Source of the DNA: Alviniconcha marisindica
Lineage: Eukaryota > Mollusca > Gastropoda > Provannidae
Assembly (NCBI GenBank): GCA_018857735.1
Contig: JABMCL010002049.1
Span: forward strand, 620,001-684,000
Length of the DNA stretch: 64,000 nucleotides
Direction: 5' to 3'
Position 1 is the stretch's first letter. Each line of letters opens with the position of its first letter. Positions 10,695 to 50,886 of the stretch are shown here, in pieces. Made by a program: the position numbers and the translations under genes. Below the pieces are notes generated by a model. That model was not told the origin of the DNA and did no database searches. It saw only the letters and a list, made by a program, of their open reading frames with translations.

Positions 10695-10808
10695 AAAAAT
10701 AAAATGAAATTAAACTAAATCATTTTAATGCAGAATGTGTACATGGCCATAATTTAAAGACAAAATGGTGTGGCATGATTATTTTCTACCATCGAGTATA
10801 AGTAGAGA

Positions 10809-11062
10809 GGGGGGGGGGGGGGGGGGGGGGGGAGGGAAGACAGACAGACAGACAGACAGAGACAGAGATCAGCTAGGGGACGGGATTGTGAACAGTTCAG
10901 TTCGTTTCTTTTAAATCCGTCACACAGGAACTCTAAACTGATGTGGTTGCCCCATGGACGGAAGTTATTTGGGCCACCAGGGGCCTCGTTTTGAATCCTT
11001 TTTGGCAATAATTATAAGCTAAGCGTTGTAATTCGGTTGGGTTGGAGGGAGGGGGGGGGGGG
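10809..11062. repeat. Poly-G runs and (GACA)n
   Basis: Long G runs at about 10809-10832 and 11048-11063 and a short (GACA)n tract. From about 10700 to 19560 there is no gene I can support: only SINE copies, microsatellites, a local duplication and AT-rich DNA. Confidence 0.8.
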
Positions 11063-11469
11063 GCAGTACTGTTTGAAGGCACTAACCTCCTATAGTTCTT
11101 TGTAAAAACTATGTGATGTTAGACTCAGTACACTTATCTATACAACAAACTGATGTCAGTATTTGGACTTGATTCAACACGTTACACAGGTACCCTGCAT
11201 GTGTAAGATGTTTAACGCGTATTAATGTGTCGGGGTCAGGGCTGCTAGATCATACTACAGTAAAACTCTGCTTAGAACAACCTCCGTGTATACCCGGCTG
11301 CTCTTTGTTGTAACTAAAACATCCTCAGATGACACAAAATCGGACATACAAATTTATTTATTTTTAAATCCTTGTTTGTACTAAACAATTTCTTGTTCAC
11401 CACGGTCTACCATGCCTCGGTTAAGATAAAATCCGTAAAGCGCAGACATTCCGACCGGATGTCATTCAC

Positions 11470-11532
11470 ACCAAATTAGGACGACTCCTATTAAGCCATA
11501 TGATTTCTGTGGACGTTAAGCATCATGTTTAC
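11470..11532 (+). mobile_element. 3' fragment of the tRNA-derived SINE
   Basis: The sequence cctattaagccatatg, then tttctgtggacgttaagcat and tttacttatttactcc, matches the tail of the SINE at 14308-14630, including the degenerate (TTAC)n end. The tRNA head is absent. Confidence 0.6.
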
Positions 11533-12954
11533 TTATTTACTCCAGACATTGAAGCAGCAGCAGCTGGTCTTGTGGGCGCTTGATTTTCAAATTTGCTGAG
11601 GTTGTGTCGTGTATTTGCATGGGGTCATTCTTAATGAGTTAGCTGTAAGGTCACGTCGAGTCAGAGGGTAGAAGGCGAAAATGGATTGTTGAAGTCAAAA
11701 TGTGTCTTGGGCAAAAAAAAAATAAAAAAATTCATTGTTATTCACATTCAGATATAAAGAGATATAAACGCACGAAAGGTTAAAAAGAAGGCTGGTTGTA
11801 ACGGGACAACGCAAAACATGCGCTAATTTTCAGGGCAAACCGTTTTCTGAAAGCAACGGACTGACAGGTAAAACGATGATAAATGAAAAGTGAAAAATAT
11901 CTACTTGTCCTGTTTCGGTTGTCGGTGCTGGCGTGTCTTCAAGTGTCAGTTTAAGAGTGGTCATTTGCGTTCTGTGCTTAGACGGATTCAAACAATTTTG
12001 AAATACCGTAACTGCTGCAGCACCACAAGCTCCACAAGCAAACTCTCACCAAGCCTTTGGGGGAACCGAAGCGCTGCCAATGAAGCAAGACTACACCACA
12101 ACGACGCGAGTCAATAGTGCGGAAAAACCAGCGATCATCTGTGTGCGTGTATTATACAAAAAAAACTTTAAATCTGCGATCAGCCGGAATAAGGACGGAA
12201 GTAGGCACAAGAGCAATATTTCCCTGTGACTGTTTAACAGACAGGGGGTGAGGCCGGTGGGTGAATGGGGTGGGCCGGGACGGAGGGGGGTGTGGGGGTG
12301 GTAGAGGGGTGGGGGAGGGGGGAGGGCGGGCTTGGATCCTCATGAGAACGCCAGAGAGTATGCTGTAATGTAACATGCAATTTCGCGTTGGCGTTCTACC
12401 AACAGACGAGGAAACAGAAAGCTGAAGATCAGCCCGCACTGACCCGGAAACATTGATGACACTGATTTTTGCCAACATTCAAAACAGCCATGACTAACTT
12501 GACCCCCCACCCCTACCCCACCCCCACACACCACACCCAACCCACCGATCCCCCTCCGTGATACATTATCATGCACGATCACTCCTCAATTCCGGCAAGC
12601 ACACCCATACATGCGCGCGCGCGCGCCCGGGGCGGGCGTTCTGCCAATGGCACGATATAGCACGCCAGAACGGACGGCACATGAAAATGCAAATATAATT
12701 ATGTTTTGCTTTTATTATTGTGCTTGGATTCCTGTCTTGCAGAATAATAATACACTCCGGAGTGGTCAGTCTTTGAACGCAGGATGCTTTGGGTGTGCGA
12801 CGGTGAGTGTGAGCAGTTTTTGTATTGTTGTTGTCGTTTTGCGCGAGGGGAGTGTGCTTTGAGCATGCAAAATACTCTGGGGTGGTTTTTGTTGTTGTTG
12901 TTGTTGCTTGTTCGTTTTTTGTTTGTTTGTTGTTGTTGTTGTTGTTGTTGTTTT

Positions 12955-13203
<249 letters not shown>

Positions 13204-13692
13204 GTTTTTTGTTTTTCCATTATTCATTGGCGGTTTTCGTTTGGGAGTCATTATTATCGCTCATCAGTTACACCGGCCTACTTTGAGTGATGTACGTCGA
13301 TCGCGGTCGCTCAGTGTAAGCGAGTTCAAGACTGAGGCAAGACAGAAGTCGACACCAGGAAAACAAAACATATTGTGTTTGCCCGATTTACTTCCTTAAC
13401 TCCAGTTAAAGCGTAATTTCTGAACAGATTGTTTGCCGCTTTGCTTTGCTTTGTATTCTACTGCATTGTATACGTTGAACTTTCTGTATGCTTTGTAGAT
13501 AGTTACCCCCCCCCCCCCCCCAACCCCGCTTCTTTGTCTTGAATCGCCCCTCCACCACCCCACCCCAATTTATTCTCTTCGTAGCAATAGTTTGGTAGCT
13601 TTGAATTGTTTGATAGCTTTTATTTTCCATTGCACTCACTTATCTAATGGGGTTTTCCATGACACTCACTGAATGGTTTTGTCTGAAACAGC

Positions 13693-13735
13693 AAAGATCG
13701 TATAGCTACAAATTTGCTTTAGCTACACGATCTTT
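13693..13735. repeat. 16-bp inverted repeat (hairpin)
   Basis: The arms AAAGATCGTATAGCTA (13693-13708) and TAGCTACACGATCTTT (13720-13735) are inverted copies with one mismatch, around an 11-nt loop. Confidence 0.7.
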
Positions 13736-13814
13736 GGAAGCAAGCAGCAGGGAGATGGCAACAGGCCTGGAAAGCGGTACAACGGCAGTGAGCACCACAG
13801 AGACAGAGCAGTTC

Positions 13815-13946
13815 ACAACTGAGAAGGAGAACATCCACAAAGACGGAGACAGTGCAATTCACAACTGAGAAGGAGAACATCCACAAAGACGGAGACAGTG
13901 CAATTCACAACTGAGCAGGAGAACATCGACAAAGATTACCCCAAAA
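13815..13946 (+). repeat. 46-bp tandem duplication ending at a strong donor-like site
   Basis: Copies beginning acaactgagaaggagaac start at 13815, 13861 and 13907 (46-bp period, the last partial). The run ends ccccaaaa|gtaagtag, a near-consensus donor at 13947. Upstream, 13740-13815 reads as a Thr/Ser/Glu-rich frame. Because 46 is not a multiple of 3, the duplication shifts frame and introduces stops. It may be a broken exon, but no partner exon was found. Confidence 0.4.
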
Positions 13947-14307
13947 GTAAGTAGCCTATACTGTGGGTCACGTTTGCGAATAATGAAATCGATCAGTGGT
14001 CAATGTCGTTGATCCAGCCTGTAACTGTTAGTAACTGACTAGGCCCCTGTCGGACCGCAGGATGAGAATCTTGCACTTTTCTTCCATAATTACAGGAATG
14101 ACGTGTGTCCAGGTAGAGACACTGTGAAGACTGACACTTTTAGTGCATGCTGGTTTGTTTTGTTGTTTCCACCGGACACTGACTGACACAGACTAGTGAC
14201 TAGCCGGGACCCTCAGTACAGGGTATTTAAAATGCCTCACTGAGTCAGTCGTGTGATCTTTTTTCGGTGCATGCGGGGCTTATAGTCTGATCTATTATTA
14301 TTTTAGA

Positions 14308-14630
14308 GAGCCGGTTTGGCCTAGCGGTAAGGCGGTAGGCTGGTAAGCGCGGAAAGGCCGACCTCGGGTCGATACCGCTTCGGCTCTCCTTTCTCTTCAA
14401 AAGTTGTGGTTTGTGGACACTGTCTTGTGACTTTGTCCCTCACAATTAATGAAACATTAAAATGGCTCTCATCGCTGCCCATCTTAATGCAGGTCATTCT
14501 GGTGGTGATAGTATACCGATAGGTATATATTCTCCCTATTCCCCCACCTCCATACCCCCTTCCCCCCAGTCTCCCCGTCCCTAATAAGCCTTATGGTTTC
14601 TATGGACGTTAAGCACCATCATACCATCTT
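14308..14630 (+). mobile_element. tRNA-derived SINE (full-length copy)
   Basis: The head resembles a tRNA: acceptor-stem-like GAGAGCCG pairs with CGGCTCTC about 70 nt later. There is an A-box-like stretch (tttggcctagcggtaag) and a B-box-like stretch (cgggtcgatacc). A unique body follows (ttgtggtttgtggacactgt, then cttaatgcaggtcattctgg) and a tail near ggacgttaagcaccat. A second copy at 56948-57209 and a tail fragment at 11470-11532 show it is dispersed. The internal A and B boxes would act as a pol III promoter. Confidence 0.8.
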
Positions 14631-16189
14631 AACTCTAAACTAGGATCCTGGTTCCAGAGGCCCTTTTGTCCTTACAACAAGAGTGTCTGGCACTAAACAA
14701 AACAAGGTCTGGCCCTGCCGGCCGGTGAACTGATACGCCGGCCGGTTGACCTGGCCAAGCGCCTGTCAAACATGGGTGAACTGTTTTGGGAAACTATAAA
14801 CATGTACATCTGGATGCATGCGCTGCCTTTCCAGTGAGATCGTCGTCGCTCAGTTTTTATTCAACTTCAAGTTCCAGAAATTGTTTGGTCGGAACTCGCG
14901 TAGAGCCTGTAGTCTATGTACACAACCGCCATTTGCAGTTGCGAGGTAACGCCGCTATCCTCATAAAGCCTTTTTCTTTTTTTACAAGCTTTAGGTCCGA
15001 ACTCAAACAAAATATTAATTTTGACGACTTGTATTTTAAACAAAAGTATTTGCTTTTACATGGATGGTACACATATATTGGTTCTCAAGCTGCAACTAAT
15101 AACTTTTGATTTGTTTAGAGATTAAAAAAGTTTCGTTTCCGGCCGTTCCCCAGCCTTGTGTTTACCTTCGCTTGCAAGCTCGGTTGCTGGCTGGACGGCG
15201 TGGTTTTGAAGCGAAAATTCGAGCATGGATCGAACACAGTTTTACGCAATAGTAAAGCAAATAGAACCATTTCACCGGGTCGTCACGGATTAATGCATTT
15301 ATTTACACACAAACACAGTGCCACAAAAGCCGGGGAGAACAAGCCGCAGACGGTTTAAAAACAGTGGAGATTGCAAAATGCAACAGGGTTTGTTGTTTTG
15401 TTTTTGTTTTTCCTCCCGTATCAGACCCTTAGAGTGGCAGTGTAAGCAACGACCTGGCTGTGGCCACCTAAGGGATCCACTGATGAAGAGCGGCACATCT
15501 CTCTCTCTCTAATATAGATAGATAGGTGAGCTGTCACTTTGACTTGGTGTGCGATGCACAGGGTAAATAAAGAAAGAGAAGAAAAGGGGAAAAAATACAT
15601 CTGGTCACTGGAAGCAGACAACAGGCACTTGCAAACTCAACTACTGATGTCTCAGGCACAGGCACATCACAATTACACACACAGGCAGGCAACAAAACAC
15701 ACCAGGTCTACTGTTGTAATAACTGTATGTAACTTATTCATTATTGAAACTTGTGTACCCCTAGAAGCAAGTTATCAGAGTTGGAACTTTGTTGCTTTTA
15801 AAAGCAAGTTAGCAACTGTCAAAATCAGGCAATAAACTATTAAAGTATTATCAATATCGCTTGAACTTGTTCCAGTTAGCCATACAGAGACTGCTGTTAT
15901 ATAATATACATATTATTATTTAATACAATACATATTATTATTTAAATATAGTACATATTATATGAATGCAGTTTGGTCAAGATTTTGCAGTGTGAGAGCA
16001 ATATTCTTTTGCAAAAGCCCATGATAACTTGCAAGACTGTTATTTTGACATACTGTACTGTGTCCAGTAGATTAATTGCTAATTGTTGAATACCATGCAC
16101 TCAGTAATCATTAATATTAATTATTATCTTTTAAAAGCGTGCCATATAATGATATATGTCACTGATTCTGCATAAATGGCAAATTAAAC

Positions 16190-16291
16190 CAGACCATTAA
16201 TTATTTCACTGAGGTAGAATGTACTGTTAACAGGCTGAACAGCTGCTGATGTGTGTGTGTGTGTGTGTGTTGTGTGTGTGTGTGTGTGTGT

Positions 16292-16341
<50 letters not shown>

Positions 16342-16455
16342 ATGAAAACAGTTTGTCCTTATTAAATTTGTTTGTATTAATCAGAACCGTTAAATTGGTT
16401 ACACAGTGTGATGGTAGCTGATAGACACACACACTCACACATATGCATGCATGCT

Positions 16456-16486
<31 letters not shown>

Positions 16487-16919
16487 CAACCTGAATCAAT
16501 TTAGACTCAGAAAAACGTGATATAAAACTGACCAAGGATGTTGATGTTTGCTTAATTGTTATTTGATGGGCCATGTTTTAACTCATGATGATTCTAGTTT
16601 GAACCTTTTGCATTGTTATGAGTGTTGTTTATTTTATAAATCTGAAACAGAATGACTGCTATCTTGCTAAAACAAGATCCAAACACAAAAAGGTTCAAAC
16701 GAACACTTATTTATTTTGACAGGGACACACAGTATGCAAATTTTCAGGGATCTTGCTTATTTCTTTATTATTAAGTTCTGTGAATCAGACTTTTAACTTC
16801 TTTCTTCTTCTCTCTCTCTTTTGGAACTTATACTTCACTGAGGTATATCTTGGCATTAATGTGTGCTCACACTCATGCATTTTTTAAGCATAAAATGCGA
16901 GTATTTGTAGCTGTGCTTG

Positions 16920-16965
<46 letters not shown>

Positions 16966-17284
16966 GGGGGTACGCAGCACAGGGTTCAGGGGAGGGTGTT
17001 GTAGAGTGAAAATTGGTTGGTGTTTTACTGATAAGTGAAGATCTTGTTGGTGTGATTAGGTTTGAACCATGTGTGTGTGTGTGTGTGTGTGGTGGTGTGT
17101 GTGTAGTGCCTGTGTGTGTGTGTGTGTGTGTTGTGTGAGTTTTGTTAGCTGTTAGTTGTGTGAAGTGTGTTGATGTGGTGTTGGATGTATGTGTGGTGTG
17201 TGGTGTGGTGTTGTGAGTTTTGTGTGTGTGTGTGAAAATAATTTGTTCTGATTTGTTTGTACTCATACTCATCACAACCATTAA

Positions 17285-17361
<77 letters not shown>

Positions 17362-17710
17362 CTGATTCAGTTAAGACTGAGTAAAATGTAGATCTATATA
17401 AAACTGACCAAGGACCTTGTCTTTTGATCAGTTGTGATTTGATGGAGTGTGTTTTGTTTAATGATGCACAATTTAGGTTCCTGATTGTTATGTGTGTTGT
17501 GTATTTAGGACTGTGACTGTGAGTCAGGCTTGTATGTCTTTCTCCTCCTTTTGCACTTATATTTCACTGTGGTATATGAGGAATGGTTGACTGGGCATTA
17601 ATGTCAAGTTACTGATGAGAAGTTATTAAATTTTGTTTGTACTGTGTGTGGATGTGTGTATGCACACTCATGTATGTTTTGAGATGTGTATATATATATA
17701 TATGAATGGT
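16190..17710. repeat. Diverged local duplication with (TG)n, (GA)n, (CA)n and a 43-bp poly-G
   Basis: Two related segments flank the poly-G run at 16921-16963. Shared landmarks are a (TG)n block, a segment with gtttgta..atca..aacc.ttaaa, a (CA)n block, then ataaaactgaccaaggay and later ttgttatgwgtgttgt. The copies start near 16250 and 17060. No coding region is visible. Confidence 0.55.
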
Positions 17711-17745
17711 GTGAGGGGGTGAGTGGGTGGGGGCAGGGATGATTA

Positions 17746-17792
17746 TAGTTTTAATGTCCAGTCAACCATGACAGTTATAGCAGGGCAAAACA
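17746..17792. repeat. Short dispersed element shared with 5452-5500
   Basis: The segment ttttaatgtccagtcaacca followed by gttatagcagggc matches ttttaacgcccagtcaatca followed by gttatatcagggc near 5456. This suggests a dispersed repeat family. Confidence 0.45.
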
Positions 17793-19161
17793 CATTCCAT
17801 TAGAACACTCTGAACTTTAAAAATGTATGTGTTAATGTAACAGTGATATTTTGCAAAGTTCCAGTTCAGTGTTAGCTTACATCCACAGAGACTGTGTAGA
17901 CTATTAGAGACCGGATGTTGCCAGTAGGTTATTATTATCTACTTTATTTGGATCTAGGTCAAGAATTGAGTGGGGATAATTAATTGTATTTAATATGCTG
18001 TTTTGGGGGAATTTCGTCATTAGAATTTAGATGTAGTCTTGGTTGTCAGTGTACCAGTTCATAATAAATATTGTTGTGAGAGTAGGAGGATGGGTTCTGC
18101 TAAGTTAATGAAATAATTGTGATGTTTGGTATTTTTCATTATTAGGGTGACAGAGTTGTGTCCCCTGAGTTCCTAATAGAAATACTTATGATGTCATCAT
18201 CGAAGTAATGTCATAATGTTATGCACACAAAAAGAGAAAAGTTTTTACATCACAGATCATCAGCTATCCATGCCCTAACCGACAACTTTTTGCGGACGGC
18301 CTTTATCAAACTGATAAGGTATGTGCATCTAGCCAGTGTTTTTAATGTGATATTGATATTTCTTCTATGGTATCTGATAGGTTTAATTTCATGGCTCAAT
18401 TACTTGTTTGTCTTATGTATTTATTCCATTATTTTGTCATTTAATTTCTTTGCCTTTGGGGGTTATAATCATGGTCCATGTGGCTGTGAAGTAGGCTTTA
18501 TAACCTTGTGCCTGCTATTATAGCTGAAAATCTATTATGGTCCACATTATTCCTTGTAGGAGTGCTGAATGTATTGCCCTGGATCGTTTTCAGCAGTTAC
18601 CTTGTGTCAGATATTTTTCTGTTCCCAGTGTTTGTCTGGAAGGTTGTTGAAGGAGTCTTCTGTCTAGTATTGCTGTTATTTTATAGGGCTGATATAATGC
18701 TGACTGGCAAGTTGTTTTGATATTTTTCTTCTTCTTTTCTTGTACAGGGTGAAAAATTAAAAAAGAAAAAGACAAAAAAAAAGAGACATATATATATAAT
18801 ACATCAACAACTATAACAACTACAACTACGACCGTAATAAACAAAAGCCATGGACCATAAATGTTGGTGTTCAGTGTTTAGTCAGTCAGTGCAGTATGAA
18901 CGAACCTGCCAGTGGCAAGAAAATCTACATTCAAACCACCACCCCGGCACCATTAACCTGTTAAAACTACTGGGAGGAGGGGGGAGGGGGAGGGATTACA
19001 GTGTGACACAGAGCAAGAGTGTTAGGCGTATTCATATTAAGTTAATGTTTATATATCATTCACTATGACTATGTGTGTTGTACTTCTAGTGTATATTATA
19101 TCTAATGTAATATAACACAGACGAAGTATTTCAAATGAAATTAAACAAATCTTTGTTGTTC

Positions 19162-19267
<106 letters not shown>

Positions 19268-19560
19268 GTCATTCTCAGAAACTGTGTACCAATACTGTGA
19301 CATAGGTACCAAAAAATCTAAATGCTTTAAAACTCCTAATATGTAAGTTTACTTGTTGTTTAACACCTATTGCATGTGAGGAATTGAAAGGGGGGGAAAA
19401 AGAAGATAATCTGACCGGCTGTCTACTTCAATCAAAGAAGTCAAAAACAAAGACTGATTATTTCCGTAAAATCGAAAGTACAGAGAATGCCAAGGGTAGA
19501 TAATCAGCGGGAATATCATTTAGAGGAAGTCCAGATCACATGATCAGTGGGACGCACAAA

Positions 19561-46778
<27,218 letters not shown>

Positions 46779-47695
46779 CAGTTGGCCAACTTTGTGGATT
46801 TAAAGTGACCACTACTTCCATGATACTCTGTTGCTGTTGTTTGTACATTGTCATTATTATTATTCTTGGTTGATTATGTCCCAGATATTGTCAATCCCAG
46901 ATGGCTTCATGTATAGGTTTTGTGTTTGACTGTGAGTTGGGCTGTGACTGTGTTACGCTTGATCAAACTTGGGTGTTTGACCTCAAGGGGAGTGTATGCC
47001 TAAGTTACATTTTGGCAGGGAGAGTTTGTTAGGGTGCCCACGGTAAGCGATTGAGCCAAATTTGCAGTTCGAACCTCAAAGGATGAAGCTCTGACAGTAG
47101 GAGCCATTGCTAACAGTCGGGCTTTTGTTTATTTTTGTGCATCTATCAATGTCCATCTCGCAACTTTGGAAATTCACAGCGTTGCTCAAACTCCACCAAA
47201 CTTTGAACAGACGACATCGCTGGAAGTAGTAAACAATAGCAGAGGCGAGGCTACAAGTCTCATGAGAATTCCGTTCCAATTTGCATAAGCCGAGATGCTA
47301 GTATGGATCATCTGCTAGCCGGCCACTACCGGGCTGTCTGGGGTTGTGCGGTAAGGCAAAAGAGCAGGTGGTGACGGGTGGTCTGGGGCCAAGCAGGTTA
47401 ACGGTAACTGTCTGCCAGTCTTCCAGCCAGTTCCTGCAGTTGAGTAATGTTGAAATTAAAGTCCCTTCTACTGAGAGCCCAGAGTTCTCAACTGTTCCCT
47501 TTCTTAAGCGTGGAGTAGGTCAGAGTATAGCTTTGCATGCTTCACCTGCTACCAGGAACTATGTCTTCCTAATGGATGATTTCCGGAAATAACAGGCAAA
47601 TATAATTTGACAATGTTCTCTCACTCCGGGAGAGTGAAGTCCCCTGAATGGAGGTGGCAGGGGAGAAGGGCCGATCTGCAACAGTTTCAGATCTT

Positions 47696-47935
47696 CAGGC
47701 ATGGACCTGTAATCATTTTAACTAGACTACGAGCTGGGGCAAGCTACTGTCCGATATGTATGTTCACCATTAACAGTGAGTGCTTGATCGGCATTTCTGA
47801 TGCCTTTTCTGCCTTTTGTTTATGGGTATCCATCATGTTCCCCACATGCTCACCATACCTTCAGCAAAAGCGTGCCTACTCTGCGCTACACCTGCAGGCT
47901 TGGACCTATATATAATATATACAGGTCCATGCCCG
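47696..47935. repeat. Inverted-repeat segment, possible small element
   Basis: caggcatggacctgta (47696-47711) is inverted to tacaggtccatgcccg (47920-47935) with one mismatch, 240 bp end to end. The right end also contains the near-palindrome ggacctatatataatata. No TSD identified. Confidence 0.5.
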
Positions 47936-48091
47936 TAGGCACTTACCGAGTGCAGTCGCAAGGATTTCCGAAGATCGTCTATTTCTTTCTTTCCAGTTCA
48001 TTCAGCTTGTTTTTTTAAATTTCATTGGGGTTTTTTTCTATCTCCTCTCCCAACATAAACATTGGTGTCTGTCACGAAAAGCAAAGGAGGT

Positions 48092-48195
48092 GGTCTTGTA
48101 ATTTGATGAATGCAAATGGTCTTGTAATTTGATGAATGCAGATGGTCTTGTGATTTGATGAATGCAGATGGTCTTGTGATTTGATGAATGCGGTT
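48092..48195. repeat. 26-bp repeat, four copies
   Basis: Four copies of ggtcttgtratttgatgaat followed by gcaaat/gcagat. No other feature is seen in 46779-48470 apart from the inverted repeat; this stretch may be ANKFY1 3'UTR. Confidence 0.9.
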
Positions 48196-48479
48196 CCTGA
48201 TATGACCCGCGTGGTGGCTGGGCTGTGGAACTGTGAGAAGGGGATGGCTTGCGTAGCGATGCAACTGGGCTGTGTTTGCAGGATGTGTAGCTATGTCTGT
48301 AGGTGCGGTTTGTTTACAACTGCTTGGACATGCTCTGCGCCAGTCACTTGGATGTTTGTTTTCCTTAGGGTCCTACATGCTGTTGCCAGCTGACAGGCTG
48401 TGGTATTATTGTACAGTCAACTAGGCCTGAGAGCATACCAGTAGAATCTTTAAAAGAAAAACAGGGAGAGAAAGAAAGA

Positions 48480-49179
48480 AAGAAAATGGAGGAGGAAGGC
48501 GGGAGTGGAGGGGGGGGGGGGGGGGGGAGATAAAGTAGAGTGAGAGAGATGGGGACAGAGAGAGAGAGATGGGGACAAGAGAGAGTGAGAGATGGGGGAC
48601 AGAGAGACAGTGAGAGAGATGGGGACAGAGAGAAAGTGAGAGAGATGGGGGACAGTGAGAGAGATGGGGACAGAGAGAGAGAGAGAGATGGGGGACAGAG
48701 AGAGTGAGAGAGAGATGGGGGACAGAGAGAAGTGAGAGAGATGGGGGACAGAGAGAGGAGAGAGATGGGGACAGAGAGAGTGAGAGAGAGATGGGGACAG
48801 AGAGAGAGAGAGAGATGGGGGACAGAGAGAGTGAGAGAGAGGAGGAAGGGAAGGAGGATGGGAGAGAGTGAGAGAGATAGGGGACAGAGAGAGAATGAGA
48901 GAGATGGGGGACAGAGAGAGAGTGAGAGAGATGGGGACAGAGAGAGAGTGAGAGAGATGGGGGACAGAGAGAGTGAGAGAGATGGGGGACAGAGATTGAG
49001 TGAGAGAGATGGGGGACAGAGAGAGAGTAAGAGAGATGGGGACAGAGAGAGTGAGAGAGATGGGGGACAGAGAGAGTGAGAGAGATGGAGGACAGAGATT
49101 GAGTGAGAGAGATGGGGGACAGAGATAGAGTGAGAGAGATGGGGGACAGAGAGACAGTGAGAGAGATGGGGGACAGAGA
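48480..49179. repeat. GA-rich satellite, left part
   Basis: Irregular 22-26-bp units of type gagagagatgggggacagag. It continues on the other side of the LINE at 50438-50885, so it was one block before insertion. Confidence 0.92.
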
Positions 49180-50437
49180 CGTTTGACGTTTGAGGTTTTA
49201 TTGTCTTCAGCTTACAAGCCCACAAGACAAGGGGGTACAAAACATGATCAACTTTCCATCACGCACAGCGACATGTAAAAATCATGTAGTTCTTTCAAAA
49301 GGATAAGTAGTATGGATAATAAGGATGAATCATCTGCAAGCGCAAAATACAGTGCTTTGCCTGCAGAGATTTTCACATTTAATCCAAGTCACTTAACAGA
49401 TTCGTTTACATGTACATAACTAATTATATGCACATATATGTATTCACGTCTTTCCCTTTCCATACATTACATACACACACACCGCCACACACACACACAC
49501 ACACACGCACGCACTCATGCACACACACGCACGCGCACACACACGCACACACACACGAAGTAGAACCCACAAGGACCATCCAAGAATCAAGTATCTGCAT
49601 ACTTTGTCTGCTAGGTTAAGTGTTAAATGTTTTCGACTTTATTTCTCGTAACTTTCATAGCTTCTGTAATGTATTTTGCCAGTGCTATGATCTTGGTCTC
49701 GTTCTTTGAGGCAAGGAGTGCCCTTAAATAGTTTATACCGGATTGAACTGTATGTGAGTCAAGCATGCTATAATTCTTTCTCAGGTCTGTATAGGCCTGA
49801 CTATGAAAAATAAAGTGTATTTCGTCTTCTCTCTCTTGACCACACATTGGGCAGGTAAAATCTCCCTGTTGTTCGGTGGAAAACCATTGTTTGTGACTTT
49901 TAAGTCCACACGCTCTTAATCTAAACCTAGCATACATACCTCGCAACCATTTGTTTGTAATGCACATTAAACATTTTTCAGCTTCGAAGGCGCATTTGAA
50001 TAAATAAAACCATCTGTATTATCGTCACTTTCCATCTCCAAATGCCAGTTTTGCTTGTAGCAGCAAATAAGCCTGTCTTTAAATTCAGCTATAAAATGTG
50101 TCTCATAGCCAACACTCTGGCACAACCACACAATGCCAGATCCATTTTCCACCAACACAGCTTTAACATTCGTTACCCAATTCTGTTTGCCCGCTTCGTG
50201 TTGTAGCAAAAGCTTTTCATACGCCTGTCTACATATTCTTGTCATTGGTAATCTGGTCAGTTTTAACCAAAACTTAATACGTATTACATATGTTGTAATA
50301 AACAGTGTATATCTGCCAGTTTCTCCATATATCATTTTGTTTGAACAGTGTAGTGGAACATTCAGAAATCGTTTGATGGCAAATGTATGAACTTTTTCAA
50401 TTTGTTTTGTATCATGTAATCCCCAAACTTCTGCTGC
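49180..50437 (-). mobile_element. 5'-truncated CR1/L2-type LINE inserted in the GA satellite
   Basis: On the minus strand the frame from about 50436 down encodes AEVWGLHDTKQIEKVHTFAI, IYGETGRYTLFITTYVIRIK and GKQNWVTNVKAVLVENGSG. After one frameshift near 49970 it continues NKWLRGMYARFRLRACGLKS and FTCPMCGQEREDEIHFIFHS. This is the C-terminal region downstream of the RT core in many metazoan non-LTR elements, with a CPMC...H zinc-binding motif. The 3' end is AATAAAACCTCAAACGTCAA followed by ACGTC. GGGACAGAGA flanks both ends (49170-49179, 50438-50447) and may be the target-site duplication, though it is also the host satellite motif. Inactive copy: truncated and frameshifted. Confidence 0.82.
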
Positions 50438-50886
50438 GGGACAGAGAGAAAGTGAGACAGATGGGGGACAGAGAGAAAGTGAGAGAGATGGGGGACAGAG
50501 AGAGAGTGAGAGAGAGAGATGGGGGACAAAGAGAGAGATATGGGGCAGAGAAAGAGAGAGACTTGGGGGAAAGAGAGAGAGAGATGGTGGACGAGGATGG
50601 GGGAGGGGATGGGGGGCAGAAAGAGAGAGATGGGGGACAGAGAGTGAGAGAGATGGACAGAGATGACAGAGAGAGTAGAGAGAGATGGGGGACAGAGAGA
50701 GTGAAGAGAGATGGGGGACAGAGAGAGTGAGAGAGATGGGGGACAGAGAGAGTGAGAGAGATGGGGGAAAGAGAGAGAGAGATGGGGGAAAGAGAGAGAG
50801 AGAGATGGGGGACAGAGAGAGAGAGATGGGGGAAAGAAAGAGTGAGAGAGATGGGGAAAAGAGTGAGAGAGATGGGGGGACAGAGA
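50438..50886. repeat. GA-rich satellite, right part
   Basis: Same unit as 48480-49179. Frames through it (Arg-Glu-Gly-Asp-rich on plus, Ser-Leu-Pro-rich on minus) are not genes. Confidence 0.92.

Noticed and set aside
14308..14390. Functional tRNA gene
   Set aside because: The tRNA-like head is followed by a body repeated at 56948, and the cloverleaf is imperfect, so a SINE is the better reading.
18221..18523. 100-codon hydrophobic plus-strand frame as a membrane protein
   Set aside because: AT-rich DNA readily gives Phe/Leu/Ile-rich frames. No family resemblance, Kozak support or splice partner was seen.
48365..49240. 291-codon minus-strand frame (Ser-Leu-Pro-rich)
   Set aside because: It is the reverse reading of the GA-rich satellite.
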